From assembly GCF_002761295.1 (NCBI RefSeq), contig NZ_CP017881.1:747604-800679 (forward strand): DNA of 53,076 nt, in the 5' to 3' direction. The notes beneath the pieces were generated by a model. The model did no database searches. It had not been told where the DNA came from and worked only from the letters and a program-made list of their open reading frames with translations. The DNA is from Methanohalophilus portucalensis (lineage in GTDB: Archaea; Halobacteriota; Methanosarcinia; Methanosarcinales; Methanosarcinaceae). Shown piece after piece: positions 17,774 to 25,797 of this stretch. Every line of letters begins with the position of its first letter. The stretch's first letter is position 1. The position numbers and the translations under genes were made by a program.

Positions 17774-17905
17774 TACGATATAGATTCAAATACCTCTAAT
17801 TGTACTATATTTGAATTGATTGTATATATTATTTCTTATTATATGATTGAAAAAATAAAAATAGTTATTTTTGGAATTTAAATTCAATCGGCAACATACA
17901 GATTT

Positions 17906-17943
17906 TTATACTTTGTCAATTTATGTAAATAGGGTGTATCCTA
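17906..17943 (+). promoter_or_regulatory. promoter shared by the two MGxxDxDY genes, copy 1
   Basis: TTATACTTTG lies 29 bases before ATG 17944; ATTTATGTAAA and a GTGTAT ribosome-binding region follow. The same boxes at the same spacing precede the gene at 25798, although the DNA between differs, so the two genes are probably controlled together. Confidence 0.55.
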
Positions 17944-18417
17944 ATGGGATTGGCAGACAGAGATTATACAAAAAGGGATTCAAACGGAAATCTTACAACA
18001 TCAAAAAACCATACTTATCAAAAATATAGTTATCATAAATCAGCTTCCAAATCGTCCACTATATCTTCTAAAGAACAATTTTCTAAATCATCTGGTAAGG
18101 ATTATCCTATTTCAAATACTACTTTGGAACAAAAGAAATCTGAACTTGCAGCTGTTTTAAGTAACCCAGATATACCCAAAGATGAAAAAATAAGATTAAA
18201 ACAAAAGTTAAAAGCTGATATTAAATACATCAAAATATCACTGGGGCATGAAACAAATATTGACGTCATAAATACTTCGACAAATGAATACAATTATTCA
18301 TCTGATAAAACTACATTTTGCAAAAAACCAAAATCAGAATCGAAACCAAAACCCCTATCTGAAAAAATCACTTCCAAATTAGGTAACATATTCAAATCTA
18401 TTAAAGGCAAAAGTTGA
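17944..18417 (+). CDS. hydrophilic protein with N-terminal MGLADRDY motif
   Basis: 157 residues, very rich in Lys, Ser and Asn, no membrane span. It starts MGLADRDYTKRD, matching MGVQDKDYPKSN of the AN1-finger protein at 25798; comparable MGLxDRDY starts occur on some archaeal and bacterial membrane proteins such as rhomboid-type proteases, but their role is unknown to me. A central segment (KKSELAAVLSNPDIPKDEKI) is probably helical. Its stop lies 45 bases before the AN1 gene, which has the finger and span but lacks the motif. Together the two look like a split form of the 25798 protein. Confidence 0.7.
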   Translation: MGLADRDYTKRDSNGNLTTSKNHTYQKYSYHKSASKSSTISSKEQFSKSSGKDYPISNTTLEQKKSELAAVLSNPDIPKDEKIRLKQKLKADIKYIKISLGHETNIDVINTSTNEYNYSSDKTTFCKKPKSESKPKPLSEKITSKLGNIFKSIKGKS

Positions 18418-18461
18418 ATATTGCATTGTTTGACAACATACTGATTTTATTGGGGGGAATT

Positions 18462-18983
18462 ATGTCTTCAGGTAATAACAAAGAAAATAACAGTAAATGT
18501 TGGTATTGTGGCAAATCTCCCAAAGATACAAAATATTCTTATGAAACTGGTGGTGAAAAGAGAATAAATACGAAAGGATATGGAGACGTTTTTAAATGTA
18601 ATCTTTGTGGATACTATTTTTGTGAGGAACACCACTTACCTGAAAAACATGATTGTTCTGGTTTGTTATTGAAAATGAAAATACGAAATAATAATGGTAA
18701 ATTGGAATATTCCTATTCAAATCTGATGAAATCAGATTCTAAATCCAATCAAAATATCAAAGATAAAATTAAACTTTCAGGAAGAAAGAATTATCCAATA
18801 AATAGTAAATCAGATGAAGCTCGAATCAGTTATAGAAAACCAACTCCTATTACACAAAAAAATGAAATAGAGTATTTAAATAATCCATCATTAAGAAATT
18901 GGATTTTGAACAATATAATTCTTTTATTAATGGTTCTTGTAATTATAGGTGCAATTGTATATTATTTGTTTATATACTCTTAA
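18462..18983 (+). CDS. AN1-type zinc finger protein with C-terminal membrane anchor
   Basis: 173 residues. Residues 13-65 hold the finger: CWYC, then a 25-residue loop, then CNLCGYYFCEEHHLPEKHDC, which fits the AN1 spacing of Cys and His ligands. A charged linker follows, and the last 25 residues are one hydrophobic span (NIILLLMVLVIIGAIVYYLF). The start at ATG 18462 is preceded by TTGGGGGGAAT; the longer frame has no site. Probably bound to the inner face of the membrane. A paralogue lies at 25798 in the same element. Function unknown. Confidence 0.8.
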   Translation: MSSGNNKENNSKCWYCGKSPKDTKYSYETGGEKRINTKGYGDVFKCNLCGYYFCEEHHLPEKHDCSGLLLKMKIRNNNGKLEYSYSNLMKSDSKSNQNIKDKIKLSGRKNYPINSKSDEARISYRKPTPITQKNEIEYLNNPSLRNWILNNIILLLMVLVIIGAIVYYLFIYS

Positions 18984-18985
18984 CA

Positions 18986-20008
18986 TCAATATTTCATTAA
19001 TTTTTTTTCTTTCATGCCGTTTTCTAATATATCACGAACGTATATTCCTTGTGGAGTATAGTTCACAATTGCAAATCCACATGCATAAATATGATATTCA
19101 TTCAATTTATGTTTTATATGCCCCCGACTAAATTCCTCATTGTTTTTACTCAATATTTCAATATCACCCTTTTTAACCGCATTTTTACCTTTAACACGAA
19201 CAGGTATCATATTACCCCATTTTTTAAAGAAATTCATATCTAAATATTCCCCATTATACTTTTTAGCTAACTTTTTACGTCTGTTTATTCTTTCTTCATT
19301 CTTCTTTTGGGTTTCAGATTTTTGAGTATTTGGTTGTTCTTTGGATTTGTTTTGAAGTTCGGAGACTTTCTTTGCATATTCTTCTATACGTTTCTGATGA
19401 GTCATTTGAAGTGAGAATTTTTCAGCTTCTAATTTTTTTATTTCCTTATCTTTTTCCATTAATTGCGATTCTAAATTTTCATCATCGGATTTTTCATTTC
19501 CATGACTATCATATTCATTACCAAAATCGTTAGGAGTATTCATATTGTTGGGAGGAGTGCCACTAAAATTGTTTCCTGTTCCGTTATTCAAATATGCAAC
19601 ACCATTGTTGCCATATTTTTCACGCATTCGTTTATCGTAATTGGATACAATCTGATTATGTAATGCGATTCGTTCTTCACGATACCCAAATGGGTTATCT
19701 ATACAGGCATCTTTGCCCATTGGTGTCAATTGGTAGTATGATGGTCGTTTTCCGTACTTTATAATATATCCACGTTTTACATATCTCGATAAATGGCTTC
19801 TGAATGAACTATATTCTCCTTTATATTCAGAATATTCATACATATCTTTAGATGTCATATCCACATTGATTATAGGTTTCAATATTTCCTGTTTTGCGAT
19901 ACAATCTCGTTCATGACATTTACCATGTAATTTTTTCTTTTTCTTTGCGTTTGTATTATTTTCAAAATTTTCATTATTATTACTATTTTTTGGAATTTGA
20001 ATTTTCAT
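18986..20008 (-). CDS. winged-helix and coiled-coil protein of the element
   Basis: 340 residues. The basic N-terminus (NAKKKKKLHG) precedes a winged helix at about 45-105 (SFRSHLSRYVKRGYIIKYGK, YYQLTPMGKDAC). An Asn/Gly-rich linker leads to a long coiled coil at about 180-255 (ESQLMEKDKEIKKLEAEKFS) and a C-terminal region with a second possible globular domain. It lies convergent with the AN1 gene (2 bases apart) and is preceded by an inverted repeat over a TATA box at 20086-20113. Likely a DNA-binding regulator or partition-type protein; no named family recognised. Confidence 0.65.
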   Translation of the reverse strand: MKIQIPKNSNNNENFENNTNAKKKKKLHGKCHERDCIAKQEILKPIINVDMTSKDMYEYSEYKGEYSSFRSHLSRYVKRGYIIKYGKRPSYYQLTPMGKDACIDNPFGYREERIALHNQIVSNYDKRMREKYGNNGVAYLNNGTGNNFSGTPPNNMNTPNDFGNEYDSHGNEKSDDENLESQLMEKDKEIKKLEAEKFSLQMTHQKRIEEYAKKVSELQNKSKEQPNTQKSETQKKNEERINRRKKLAKKYNGEYLDMNFFKKWGNMIPVRVKGKNAVKKGDIEILSKNNEEFSRGHIKHKLNEYHIYACGFAIVNYTPQGIYVRDILENGMKEKKLMKY

Positions 20009-20472
20009 AATATCACCATTGATAATATTGTTTTCACTATAACGATTTCAACGATTTCACCTCTCAATTCCTGTGGGTAACCGAAGATGTAATGTATATA
20101 TATAGATTACATCATTAATATATAATACTTTTTATTGAAATGTATTTGAAGAACAGATATATATTTATTCATAAATTGAAGAACAAATCGACATACATCA
20201 TTTCAATGAATGGTGAACAATTCATTTCAGGTGTTTGAAAAATGGCAAAAATTATCAAACGTCATTTGTCGTTTATTACATCGACAAAATAATTGTGCAA
20301 AAATGAACATATTTATACAATACTTTCATCGGATATATACTTCTTGTTTGAATTATTATCACCTTTACTCAAAAGGTAAACTTTTACTGTCTGTTCGAAA
20401 TGTATATATAGAAGTTGCGATATTGAGTAGTATGTATTATTCAATACGAATTATATTAATAAGATGATTTAA
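20009..20472. other. intergenic control region between divergent element genes
   Basis: No credible gene. It holds the TATA-spanning inverted repeat described separately, two copies of TTGAAGAACA about 30 bases apart (near 20147 and 20177), CGATTTCA repeated near 20043, and a TATA box GTATATATAG near 20401 that would start the RHH/ATPase transcript about 45 bases before its first codon. A frame at 20210-20467 has atypical composition and no ribosome-binding site. Confidence 0.5.
20086..20113. promoter_or_regulatory. inverted repeat around a TATA box
   Basis: GATGTAAT (20086-20093) and ATTACATC (20106-20113) enclose GTATATATATAG, about 80 bases before the winged-helix gene. The half-site GATGTAATC recurs inside the repeat array (23926-23934 and its copy), so one element regulator may bind both places. 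Confidence 0.5.
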
Positions 20473-20616
20473 ATGAAACAACGAATAACAATAACAGTCG
20501 ATGAAGATATATTGCCAATTTTCGATGAGATGGCAAATGAAAGAATGATAGCTAAAAGTAGATTAATTAATCAATTAATTAAAAATGAGATAGACAAATG
20601 GAAAAATACGAGGTAA
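20473..20616 (+). CDS. 47-residue ribbon-helix-helix (CopG/Arc-type) regulator
   Basis: Starts MKQRITITVDEDILPIFDEM: a basic beta strand (RITITV), then two helices with SRLINQLIKNEIDKW, the classic RHH pattern of dimeric DNA-binding proteins that control plasmid copy number or partition. It ends 4 bases before the ATPase gene and is probably its co-transcribed repressor. The TATA box lies about 70 bases upstream. Confidence 0.85.
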   Translation: MKQRITITVDEDILPIFDEMANERMIAKSRLINQLIKNEIDKWKNTR

Positions 20617-20620
20617 CAAT

Positions 20621-22513
20621 ATGGAAAAAAAAGAAAAAAATGAAACGCCCTGTCAGACGCAACAGGAAAATATTAATGCCAATAATAAAAATAATAACAA
20701 ATTATATAAAGATTTCGATACAAATGCAGATTTAACAAATAACAACGATAAAGATGAAATTGATAATCCACAAAAAGAGAAAATAATACAAACCATTTCA
20801 AAAGAATATAAAATTCCATTAGATACAATACGAGAAATATATAACATTGGTATTATAGAATTACAAAATGAAAATAAAGAATCAGAATATATCAGTAAAA
20901 TAAAGGAAAAGTGTAAAGTTTCCGATGATGACGCAGAAGATATAATGGATATAATATCTACAAATGCACGAAATCCCGATGCTATTGAAAATTATAAACA
21001 GAACCGAGAGCTTGAAATCCATACTTCAGATGTTATATTTACAATCACGTATGTAAAAAATCAATACCATATTCAATTAATGGAAGATGGAAAAAAGTTA
21101 GGTATGAATTATTCTGCAAAAAAATCCTTACTTACATCTCATCCACAAAGAGATAAAGATATTATAAAATTGATACAGGATTTATTAAATATTGATAGGG
21201 AAAAGGCGAAACAATCCGTTGCAGAATTAAATCGCAAAATATCAAAAGAATACTTCAAAGCTGTTGATGAACTCAAAACCAATTATGAAAAATATATTGA
21301 AACAATAGAAGATGGAGATGAAGATGATGAAAATGAACCTGAAGCGTGGGAAAATGAAGACATAATCGATAAAGCTAATGATATTCTTAATAATGGTAAT
21401 CCTTATGAATTTATACAAAAATCTACCGCAAAACACCACGCTGGTGATGAAGACTTAATAAAAATGTTAATTATTGCAAGGTCAAATCAATCAATACGAA
21501 ACAGTAATGGGTTACAACCCACTATTAATGGCGATTCGGGTTCAGGAAAATCACATGCCACATTTACATTTATAAAACATATTCCAAAAAAATATGTAAT
21601 AGAAGGTTCTTTTAGTGACAAATCCTTTTTTTATCTCGGTTTGAAACCCCCTATGGTTATCGTTAGTGATGATACTGAAATTAGTAATAGTATGGAAAAT
21701 ACATTAAAAAGGGCAATGTCAAATTTTCAAGAAAAAACTGAACATTATACTGTGAATACTGATAGAGAATCAGAAAAATTAATACTTCCTGAAAGGTCAC
21801 TCTTTTTATTAAATTCTGTAGAAATGAAAGGAGGAGATGAACTACAAAATAGACAGACGAGCTTTGCTGCCGATAATAGTAAAAAACAGGATGAATCTGT
21901 CTTTAATATTCAACAAAGAAAGGCAATGTTAGGAGAGATACCCGACCTTGCAGATGATGAAAATGTATTGATATGTAGGGCAATGTTCGATATATATGCA
22001 AAGAATCTAGATATCGTAGTCATCCCCTTTGCCGATAAAATAAAGTGGAACGATAAGAAAAATAGGCGAAATTTCGATATGTTTTTAGATATGGTCAAAG
22101 GGTTCACAATGTTAAATTTTCGACAACGCAAAAAGAACAATTCTGGATATTATATAGCTACAATTGAAGATTTTAGAGAAGCCGAAAAAATATATCATAA
22201 AATTGCAGTAAGTCAAACAACTAAACTAACAAAGGCAGAAATAAAAATGGCAAATCGAATTTCAATTAATGGAAATGCAGGAATAACTGTAAATGAATTG
22301 ACAAAATCTTTAAAAATATCAGATACAATGGTTAGAAAAAGATTAAATACACTTTTTGAAAAAACACAAATATATGAGGAAGAAGGTTCAAAAGGTACAC
22401 ATAATGAAAATACTAGCCATTATGTAAAATACAAAAAATATTATTTACCTAATTTTAATCCAAATAATATTGGTAAAATCGTATATTTAGAAGGAGATAA
22501 TGTTGATGGATAA
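20621..22513 (+). CDS. AAA-type ATPase with C-terminal winged helix, probable replication protein
   Basis: 630 residues. The N-terminal 250 residues are acidic and Asn-rich. Walker A is INGDSGSGKSHATF near residue 310, a Walker B-like MVIVSDDTE near 348, and LFLLNSVEMKGGDE contains a sensor-like Asn. A helical region and a C-terminal winged helix (ITVNELTKSLKISDTMVRKR, near 560-590) follow. The architecture suggests a helicase loader or initiator of an archaeal plasmid, in line with the RHH gene upstream and iterons downstream. No primase motifs are apparent. Base composition is very AT-rich compared with chromosomal genes. Confidence 0.75.
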   Translation: MEKKEKNETPCQTQQENINANNKNNNKLYKDFDTNADLTNNNDKDEIDNPQKEKIIQTISKEYKIPLDTIREIYNIGIIELQNENKESEYISKIKEKCKVSDDDAEDIMDIISTNARNPDAIENYKQNRELEIHTSDVIFTITYVKNQYHIQLMEDGKKLGMNYSAKKSLLTSHPQRDKDIIKLIQDLLNIDREKAKQSVAELNRKISKEYFKAVDELKTNYEKYIETIEDGDEDDENEPEAWENEDIIDKANDILNNGNPYEFIQKSTAKHHAGDEDLIKMLIIARSNQSIRNSNGLQPTINGDSGSGKSHATFTFIKHIPKKYVIEGSFSDKSFFYLGLKPPMVIVSDDTEISNSMENTLKRAMSNFQEKTEHYTVNTDRESEKLILPERSLFLLNSVEMKGGDELQNRQTSFAADNSKKQDESVFNIQQRKAMLGEIPDLADDENVLICRAMFDIYAKNLDIVVIPFADKIKWNDKKNRRNFDMFLDMVKGFTMLNFRQRKKNNSGYYIATIEDFREAEKIYHKIAVSQTTKLTKAEIKMANRISINGNAGITVNELTKSLKISDTMVRKRLNTLFEKTQIYEEEGSKGTHNENTSHYVKYKKYYLPNFNPNNIGKIVYLEGDNVDG

Positions 22514-22515
22514 TT

Positions 22516-22532
22516 ATAGGTTACAAACCTAT
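22516..22532 (+). terminator. terminator after the element ATPase
   Basis: ATAGGTT-ACA-AACCTAT stem-loop followed by ATTTTTTTATA, 3 bases after the stop codon. Confidence 0.75.
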
Positions 22533-22542
22533 ATTTTTTTAT

Positions 22543-22947
22543 AAACTACCATTATAATATGTATGGGAACCCCTATACAACCCTATACAAATCCCCATAT
22601 AACCCCCATATAACCCCTTCTTTTTTTGAATAACGGAGATACATTGACTATTTTTGCCAGATACACATAATAAGATAAAAAAACTACCATTATAATATGT
22701 ATAATAATATGCATGAAAAAAATATAGACTTCACTCATATCTAATAGGGGTTGGATACCCCTTTATATTTTACAAAATATACTCTACTATTATTAATTAT
22801 TTATTATATATATAAGGGTTTGATAAGGAGTTTGATAGACAGTTTGATAGGGGTTCGAGAGGTTATACTTATTTATTATTCAAATTATAACCAAAAATGG
22901 TAATTTAAGCGCATATTTGAATTATTATTACAAATATGCATCAAACT
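22543..22947. other. candidate replication origin with several repeat classes
   Basis: This gene-free stretch holds (1) an exact 22-bp direct repeat starting AAACTACCATTATAAT at 22543 and 22681; (2) a run of CCCCTATACAA / CCCCATATAA variants at about 22568-22616; (3) three GTTTGATA iterons at 22818, 22830 and 22842, exactly 12 bases apart, with an inverted copy at 22940-22947; (4) a GGGGT-ACCCC hairpin at 22747-22761; and (5) very AT-rich DNA. It lies directly downstream of the ATPase, the usual place for an origin in small archaeal plasmids. Confidence 0.6.
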
Positions 22948-22998
22948 GCCTATAACCGTAATTATTTGTAAATTTGAGAGAATATGACAATCTAATAG

Positions 22999-23634
22999 TC
23001 ATTTTATGTTCTTTATCTTCTCTAACTTATCCTGTTCTTCCCATTTATCTTTATATTTATACATTGTAGATGCAGGTATGTTCATAGTTCGTGCAATCTC
23101 AGCCCATGTCAAACCTTTCTTTCGATAATCCATAACCTTACGTTTATTTGGTTCTTTAGAGGGTCTTCCCCACGAATCATTTTCTTTCTTATGACGTTGA
23201 ATACCGATTTTTATTCGTTCCTGCAAAATACGTTTCTCATTTTCTGCAACCCACCCAAATAATGAGATTAACAACTTCCTGTAATGTGAATCTCCAACTG
23301 TACTCCATGATTCAGATGGAGATAATGAAACCACTTTAATGCCCTTATCTTCAAAATCCATGATTAAATTCAATGTATCAATAAATGTTCTACCTAATCG
23401 TGAGATCTCAAAAAGATAAATGGTATCAATATCATTTTCCTCAATTAATTTTAACATCTGTTTGAATCCATGTCTTTTGGTAGCTGTTACAGAACCACTA
23501 ACTCCTTCGTCAAAAAATATATTTTCGTCAGGGATTCCATTATTCTTTAACTGAATGATTTGTGTATCTATATTCTGTTCCTTCGTACTGGTTCTTGCAT
23601 AACCAACTGATTTATTATATTTTATATCTTCCAT
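22999..23634 (-). CDS. serine recombinase (resolvase/invertase family)
   Basis: 211 residues. The N-terminal catalytic domain has the Ser nucleophile in VGYARTSTKEQNIDTQ, YLFEISRLGRTFIDTL around residue 75, and the helix E region up to about 140 (LLISLFGWVAENEKRILQER). A Hin-type HTH follows (RKVMDYRKKGLTWAEIARTM, then IPASTMYKYK). It may resolve multimers or invert DNA. The gene reads toward the candidate origin, and a pair of inverted ATGTTACAT sites lies at its promoter. Confidence 0.92.
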   Translation of the reverse strand: MEDIKYNKSVGYARTSTKEQNIDTQIIQLKNNGIPDENIFFDEGVSGSVTATKRHGFKQMLKLIEENDIDTIYLFEISRLGRTFIDTLNLIMDFEDKGIKVVSLSPSESWSTVGDSHYRKLLISLFGWVAENEKRILQERIKIGIQRHKKENDSWGRPSKEPNKRKVMDYRKKGLTWAEIARTMNIPASTMYKYKDKWEEQDKLEKIKNIK

Positions 23635-23646
23635 AAAATATATTTT

Positions 23647-23692
23647 ATGTTACATACTATATAAACATTTTTATTAGGGTGTTATGTAACAT
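23647..23692. promoter_or_regulatory. inverted ATGTTACAT pair upstream of the serine recombinase
   Basis: ATGTTACAT (23647-23655) and ATGTAACAT (23684-23692) are exact inverses flanking the TATA-like CTATATAAAC, 13 bases before the recombinase start. They fit an autoregulatory operator or a crossover subsite. Confidence 0.5.
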
Positions 23693-23863
23693 AATAGAGG
23701 TGTATTATGGAATGGGAATTTGCGAAAGGTAACAATAGTGAACAGTCTAAAACGAAAAATCTTTACACTCTACTCTACTGCCCCTCTTTTTTTAAACTCT
23801 CTAAATAAATTTTGTCGGACTATGCCTATAGTATAAGAGAGAAAAATCGTGGTTTGAGAAAGG

Positions 23864-23995
23864 TTTATATAATACGAAAATTTGAGATACAAACCAATCT
23901 TTAACTATTGAGTGAACATTACACATGATGTAATCTTTTACCAGTAGAACCCTCATATATCCTCATTTTTGGCATATTTTGGTATAAGAGGATAT
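23864..23995 (+). ncRNA. candidate repeat RNA, copy 1, with conserved TATA box
   Basis: A TATA box TTTATATAAT (23864-23873) is preceded by a purine-rich BRE-like GAAAGG. Downstream of the expected start are two hairpins: ATTACA-CATGA-TGTAAT (23918-23934) and ATATCCTC / GAGGATAT (23957-23995). No convincing open frame follows. The promoter is retained unchanged in all three copies, including the diverged third one. Confidence 0.45.
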
Positions 23996-24110
23996 GTAAC
24001 TCCTTTCAAACAAAATAGTTCCATATTGATAGGATATGAACTTTACAACATCAAATCTTTTTCTTACATCTTGTTGCAAATCGAAATTGAAGAGAATAGT
24101 ACATGAACGT

Positions 24111-24140
24111 AATAACACTAATAGATTTGTTTGTGTTATT
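24111..24140 (-). terminator. hairpin just after the repeated small gene, copy 1
   Basis: AATAACAC / GTGTTATT form an 8-bp stem. On the minus strand it begins 5 bases after the TGA at 24146-24148, where it can end the small-gene transcript. The same hairpin follows copy 2 (746 bases further right). Confidence 0.55.
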
Positions 24141-24145
24141 GATAT

Positions 24146-24361
24146 TCAATCTTCCTTTCTACAAATTGTTAATATATTACCATCTTCCATCCATTGAAAC
24201 TAATCGTCTATCCAGTCGCCAATCAGTAATATATATTCAACATTTACCTCATTACAGAAATACGATAATAAAGCTGCCAGTTTTGAATTTTCAATAGATT
24301 TGTCTGAAAACCTATTTTCAAATGTTATTTCGTTATTTATTTTCAAAACCCATTTTTGCAT
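24146..24361 (-). CDS. small repeated gene, copy 1, with one in-frame amber codon
   Basis: Starts MQKWVLKINNEITFENRFSD; an amber codon follows IGDWIDD after 53 residues. If UAG is read, 17 further residues (FQWMEDGNILTICRKED) follow to TGA, 71 in total. GGATGAT lies 7 bases before ATG. A TATA box TTTATATAAT (24429-24438, minus strand) lies about 68 bases upstream, and a terminator hairpin begins 5 bases after TGA. No family recognised; acidic and soluble. An identical copy lies at 24892. Whether the short or the long product is made cannot be told from sequence alone. Confidence 0.6.
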
Positions 24362-24607
24362 TTTACATATCATCCTTTATTTGTTGGAATTGAGAGTGAC
24401 ATAATTATCGAAGTAAGAGAGTACAAATATTATATAAATGTGACTGTATTTTAAAAAAGAAGCATGGTGTACATAACAATAGTGAACAGTCTAAAACGAA
24501 AAAACTTTATACCCTACTCTAATGCCCCTCTTTTTTTGAACTCTCTAAACAATTTTTGTCGGACTATGCCTATAGTATAAGAGAGAAAAATCGAGTTTTG
24601 GGAAAGA

Positions 24608-24741
24608 TTTATATAATACGAAAATTCGAGATACAAACCAATCGTTCAACTATTGAGATGAACATTACACATGATGTAATCTTTTACCAGTAGAACCCTC
24701 ATATATCCTCATTTTTGGCATATTTTGGTATAAGAGGATAT
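24608..24741 (+). ncRNA. candidate repeat RNA, copy 2 (hybrid)
   Basis: Same TATA box (24608-24617) and both hairpins as copy 1. Its leader carries the third copy's variants and its hairpins those of the first copy, reflecting the crossover. Confidence 0.4.
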
Positions 24742-24891
24742 GTAACTCCTTTCAAACAAAATAGTTCCATATTGATAGGATATGAACTTTACAACATCAA
24801 ATCTTTTTCTTACATCTTGTTGCAAATCGAAATTGAAGAGAATAGTACATGAACGTAATAACACTAATAGATTTGTTTGTGTTATTGATAT

Positions 24892-25107
24892 TCAATCTTC
24901 CTTTCTACAAATTGTTAATATATTACCATCTTCCATCCATTGAAACTAATCGTCTATCCAGTCGCCAATCAGTAATATATATTCAACATTTACCTCATTA
25001 CAGAAATACGATAATAAAGCTGCCAGTTTTGAATTTTCAATAGATTTGTCTGAAAACCTATTTTCAAATGTTATTTCGTTATTTATTTTCAAAACCCATT
25101 TTTGCAT
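24892..25107 (-). CDS. small repeated gene, copy 2, with in-frame amber codon
   Basis: Identical to the copy at 24146-24361, including the amber codon (24946-24948), ribosome-binding site, TATA box (25175-25184) and downstream hairpin. The lack of any difference shows the duplication is recent, so conservation between the two copies is not evidence of selection. Confidence 0.6.
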
Positions 25108-25353
25108 TTTACATATCATCCTTTATTTGTTGGAATTGAGAGTGACATAATTATCGAAGTAAGAGAGTACAAATATTATATAAATGTGACTGTATTTTAA
25201 AAAAGAAGCATGGTGTACATAACAATAGTGAACAGTCTAAAACGAAAAAACTTTATACCCTACTCTAATGCCCCTCTTTTTTTGAACTCTCTAAACAATT
25301 TTTGTCGGACTATGCCTATAGTATAAGAGAGAAAAATCGAGTTTTGGGAAAGA

Positions 25354-25485
25354 TTTATATAATACGAAAATTCGAGATACAAACCAATCGTTCAACTATT
25401 GAGATGAACATTACACATGAAGTAATCTTTTACAAGTAGAACTCTCATATACCCTCATTTTTGGCGTGTTTTGGCATTAAATGTG
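25354..25485 (+). ncRNA. candidate repeat RNA, copy 3, diverged
   Basis: The TATA box (25354-25363) is unchanged, but the hairpin region differs: the first stem has one mismatch (GAAGTAATC) and the second stem is largely lost (ACCCTC with AATGTG instead of GAGGAT). The small gene is absent after this copy. Confidence 0.35.
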
Positions 25486-25759
25486 AATATACACCTTTCA
25501 AACAAAATAGTTCCATATTGAGAGGATATGAACTTACAACATCAAATCTTTTTCTTATATCTTGTTGCAAACCGAAAATGTAGGAAAATAGTCTATGAAT
25601 GATGAAGATATTTGAATAAATGGGATTATTTAATTATTCTCAAAAAGATGCAATAATGTGTGAAACATTATATTCTTTCATAAGAAAAATTCTATAAATA
25701 AAGTTATATAACATGAATATAAGGCACGTAAACAAATTATAGGAGTATTACCAAACCTA

Positions 25760-25797
25760 TTATACTTTGAATATTTATGTAAAATGGATGTATTACA
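25760..25797 (+). promoter_or_regulatory. promoter shared by the two MGxxDxDY genes, copy 2
   Basis: TTATACTTTG lies 29 bases before ATG 25798, with ATTTATGTAAA next and GATGTAT as a ribosome-binding region, matching the arrangement before 17944. Confidence 0.55.

Larger units (their letters stand above)
23731..25596. repeat. 745-bp tandem duplication made by unequal crossing over (about 2.5 copies)
   Basis: Unit 1 is 23731-24474, unit 2 is 24475-25220, and a partial unit 3 is 25221 to about 25596. Units 1 and 2 appear identical over roughly their last 540 bp; units 2 and 3 appear identical over their first 195 bp. Unit 2 is thus a hybrid: it has the third copy's variants up to GAGATG and the first copy's from GATGTAATC, placing the crossover within about 24660-24674. 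The ancestral state was two diverged copies of a roughly 370-bp block around one small gene. Confidence 0.9.

Noticed and set aside
20210-20467. 85-codon frame in the element control region
   Set aside because: No ribosome-binding site, atypical composition and overlap with the promoter of the RHH gene.
23708-23809. 33-codon frame after GAGGTGT upstream of the repeat array
   Set aside because: It has a fair ribosome-binding site, but most of it runs into the repeat block where the other copies do not keep the frame start; too weak to list as a gene.
24103-24297. 64-residue hydrophobic frame on the + strand of the repeat (and its copy at 24849-25043), as a possible membrane toxin
   Set aside because: It lacks a ribosome-binding site and lies opposite the better supported minus-strand gene with its own promoter, binding site and terminator. 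The hydrophobicity follows from AT-rich complement sequence.
22543-25596. CRISPR array
   Set aside because: The repeats are either long tandem duplications or short iterons of 8-22 bases; there are no regularly spaced 25-40-base repeats with unique spacers, and no cas genes.
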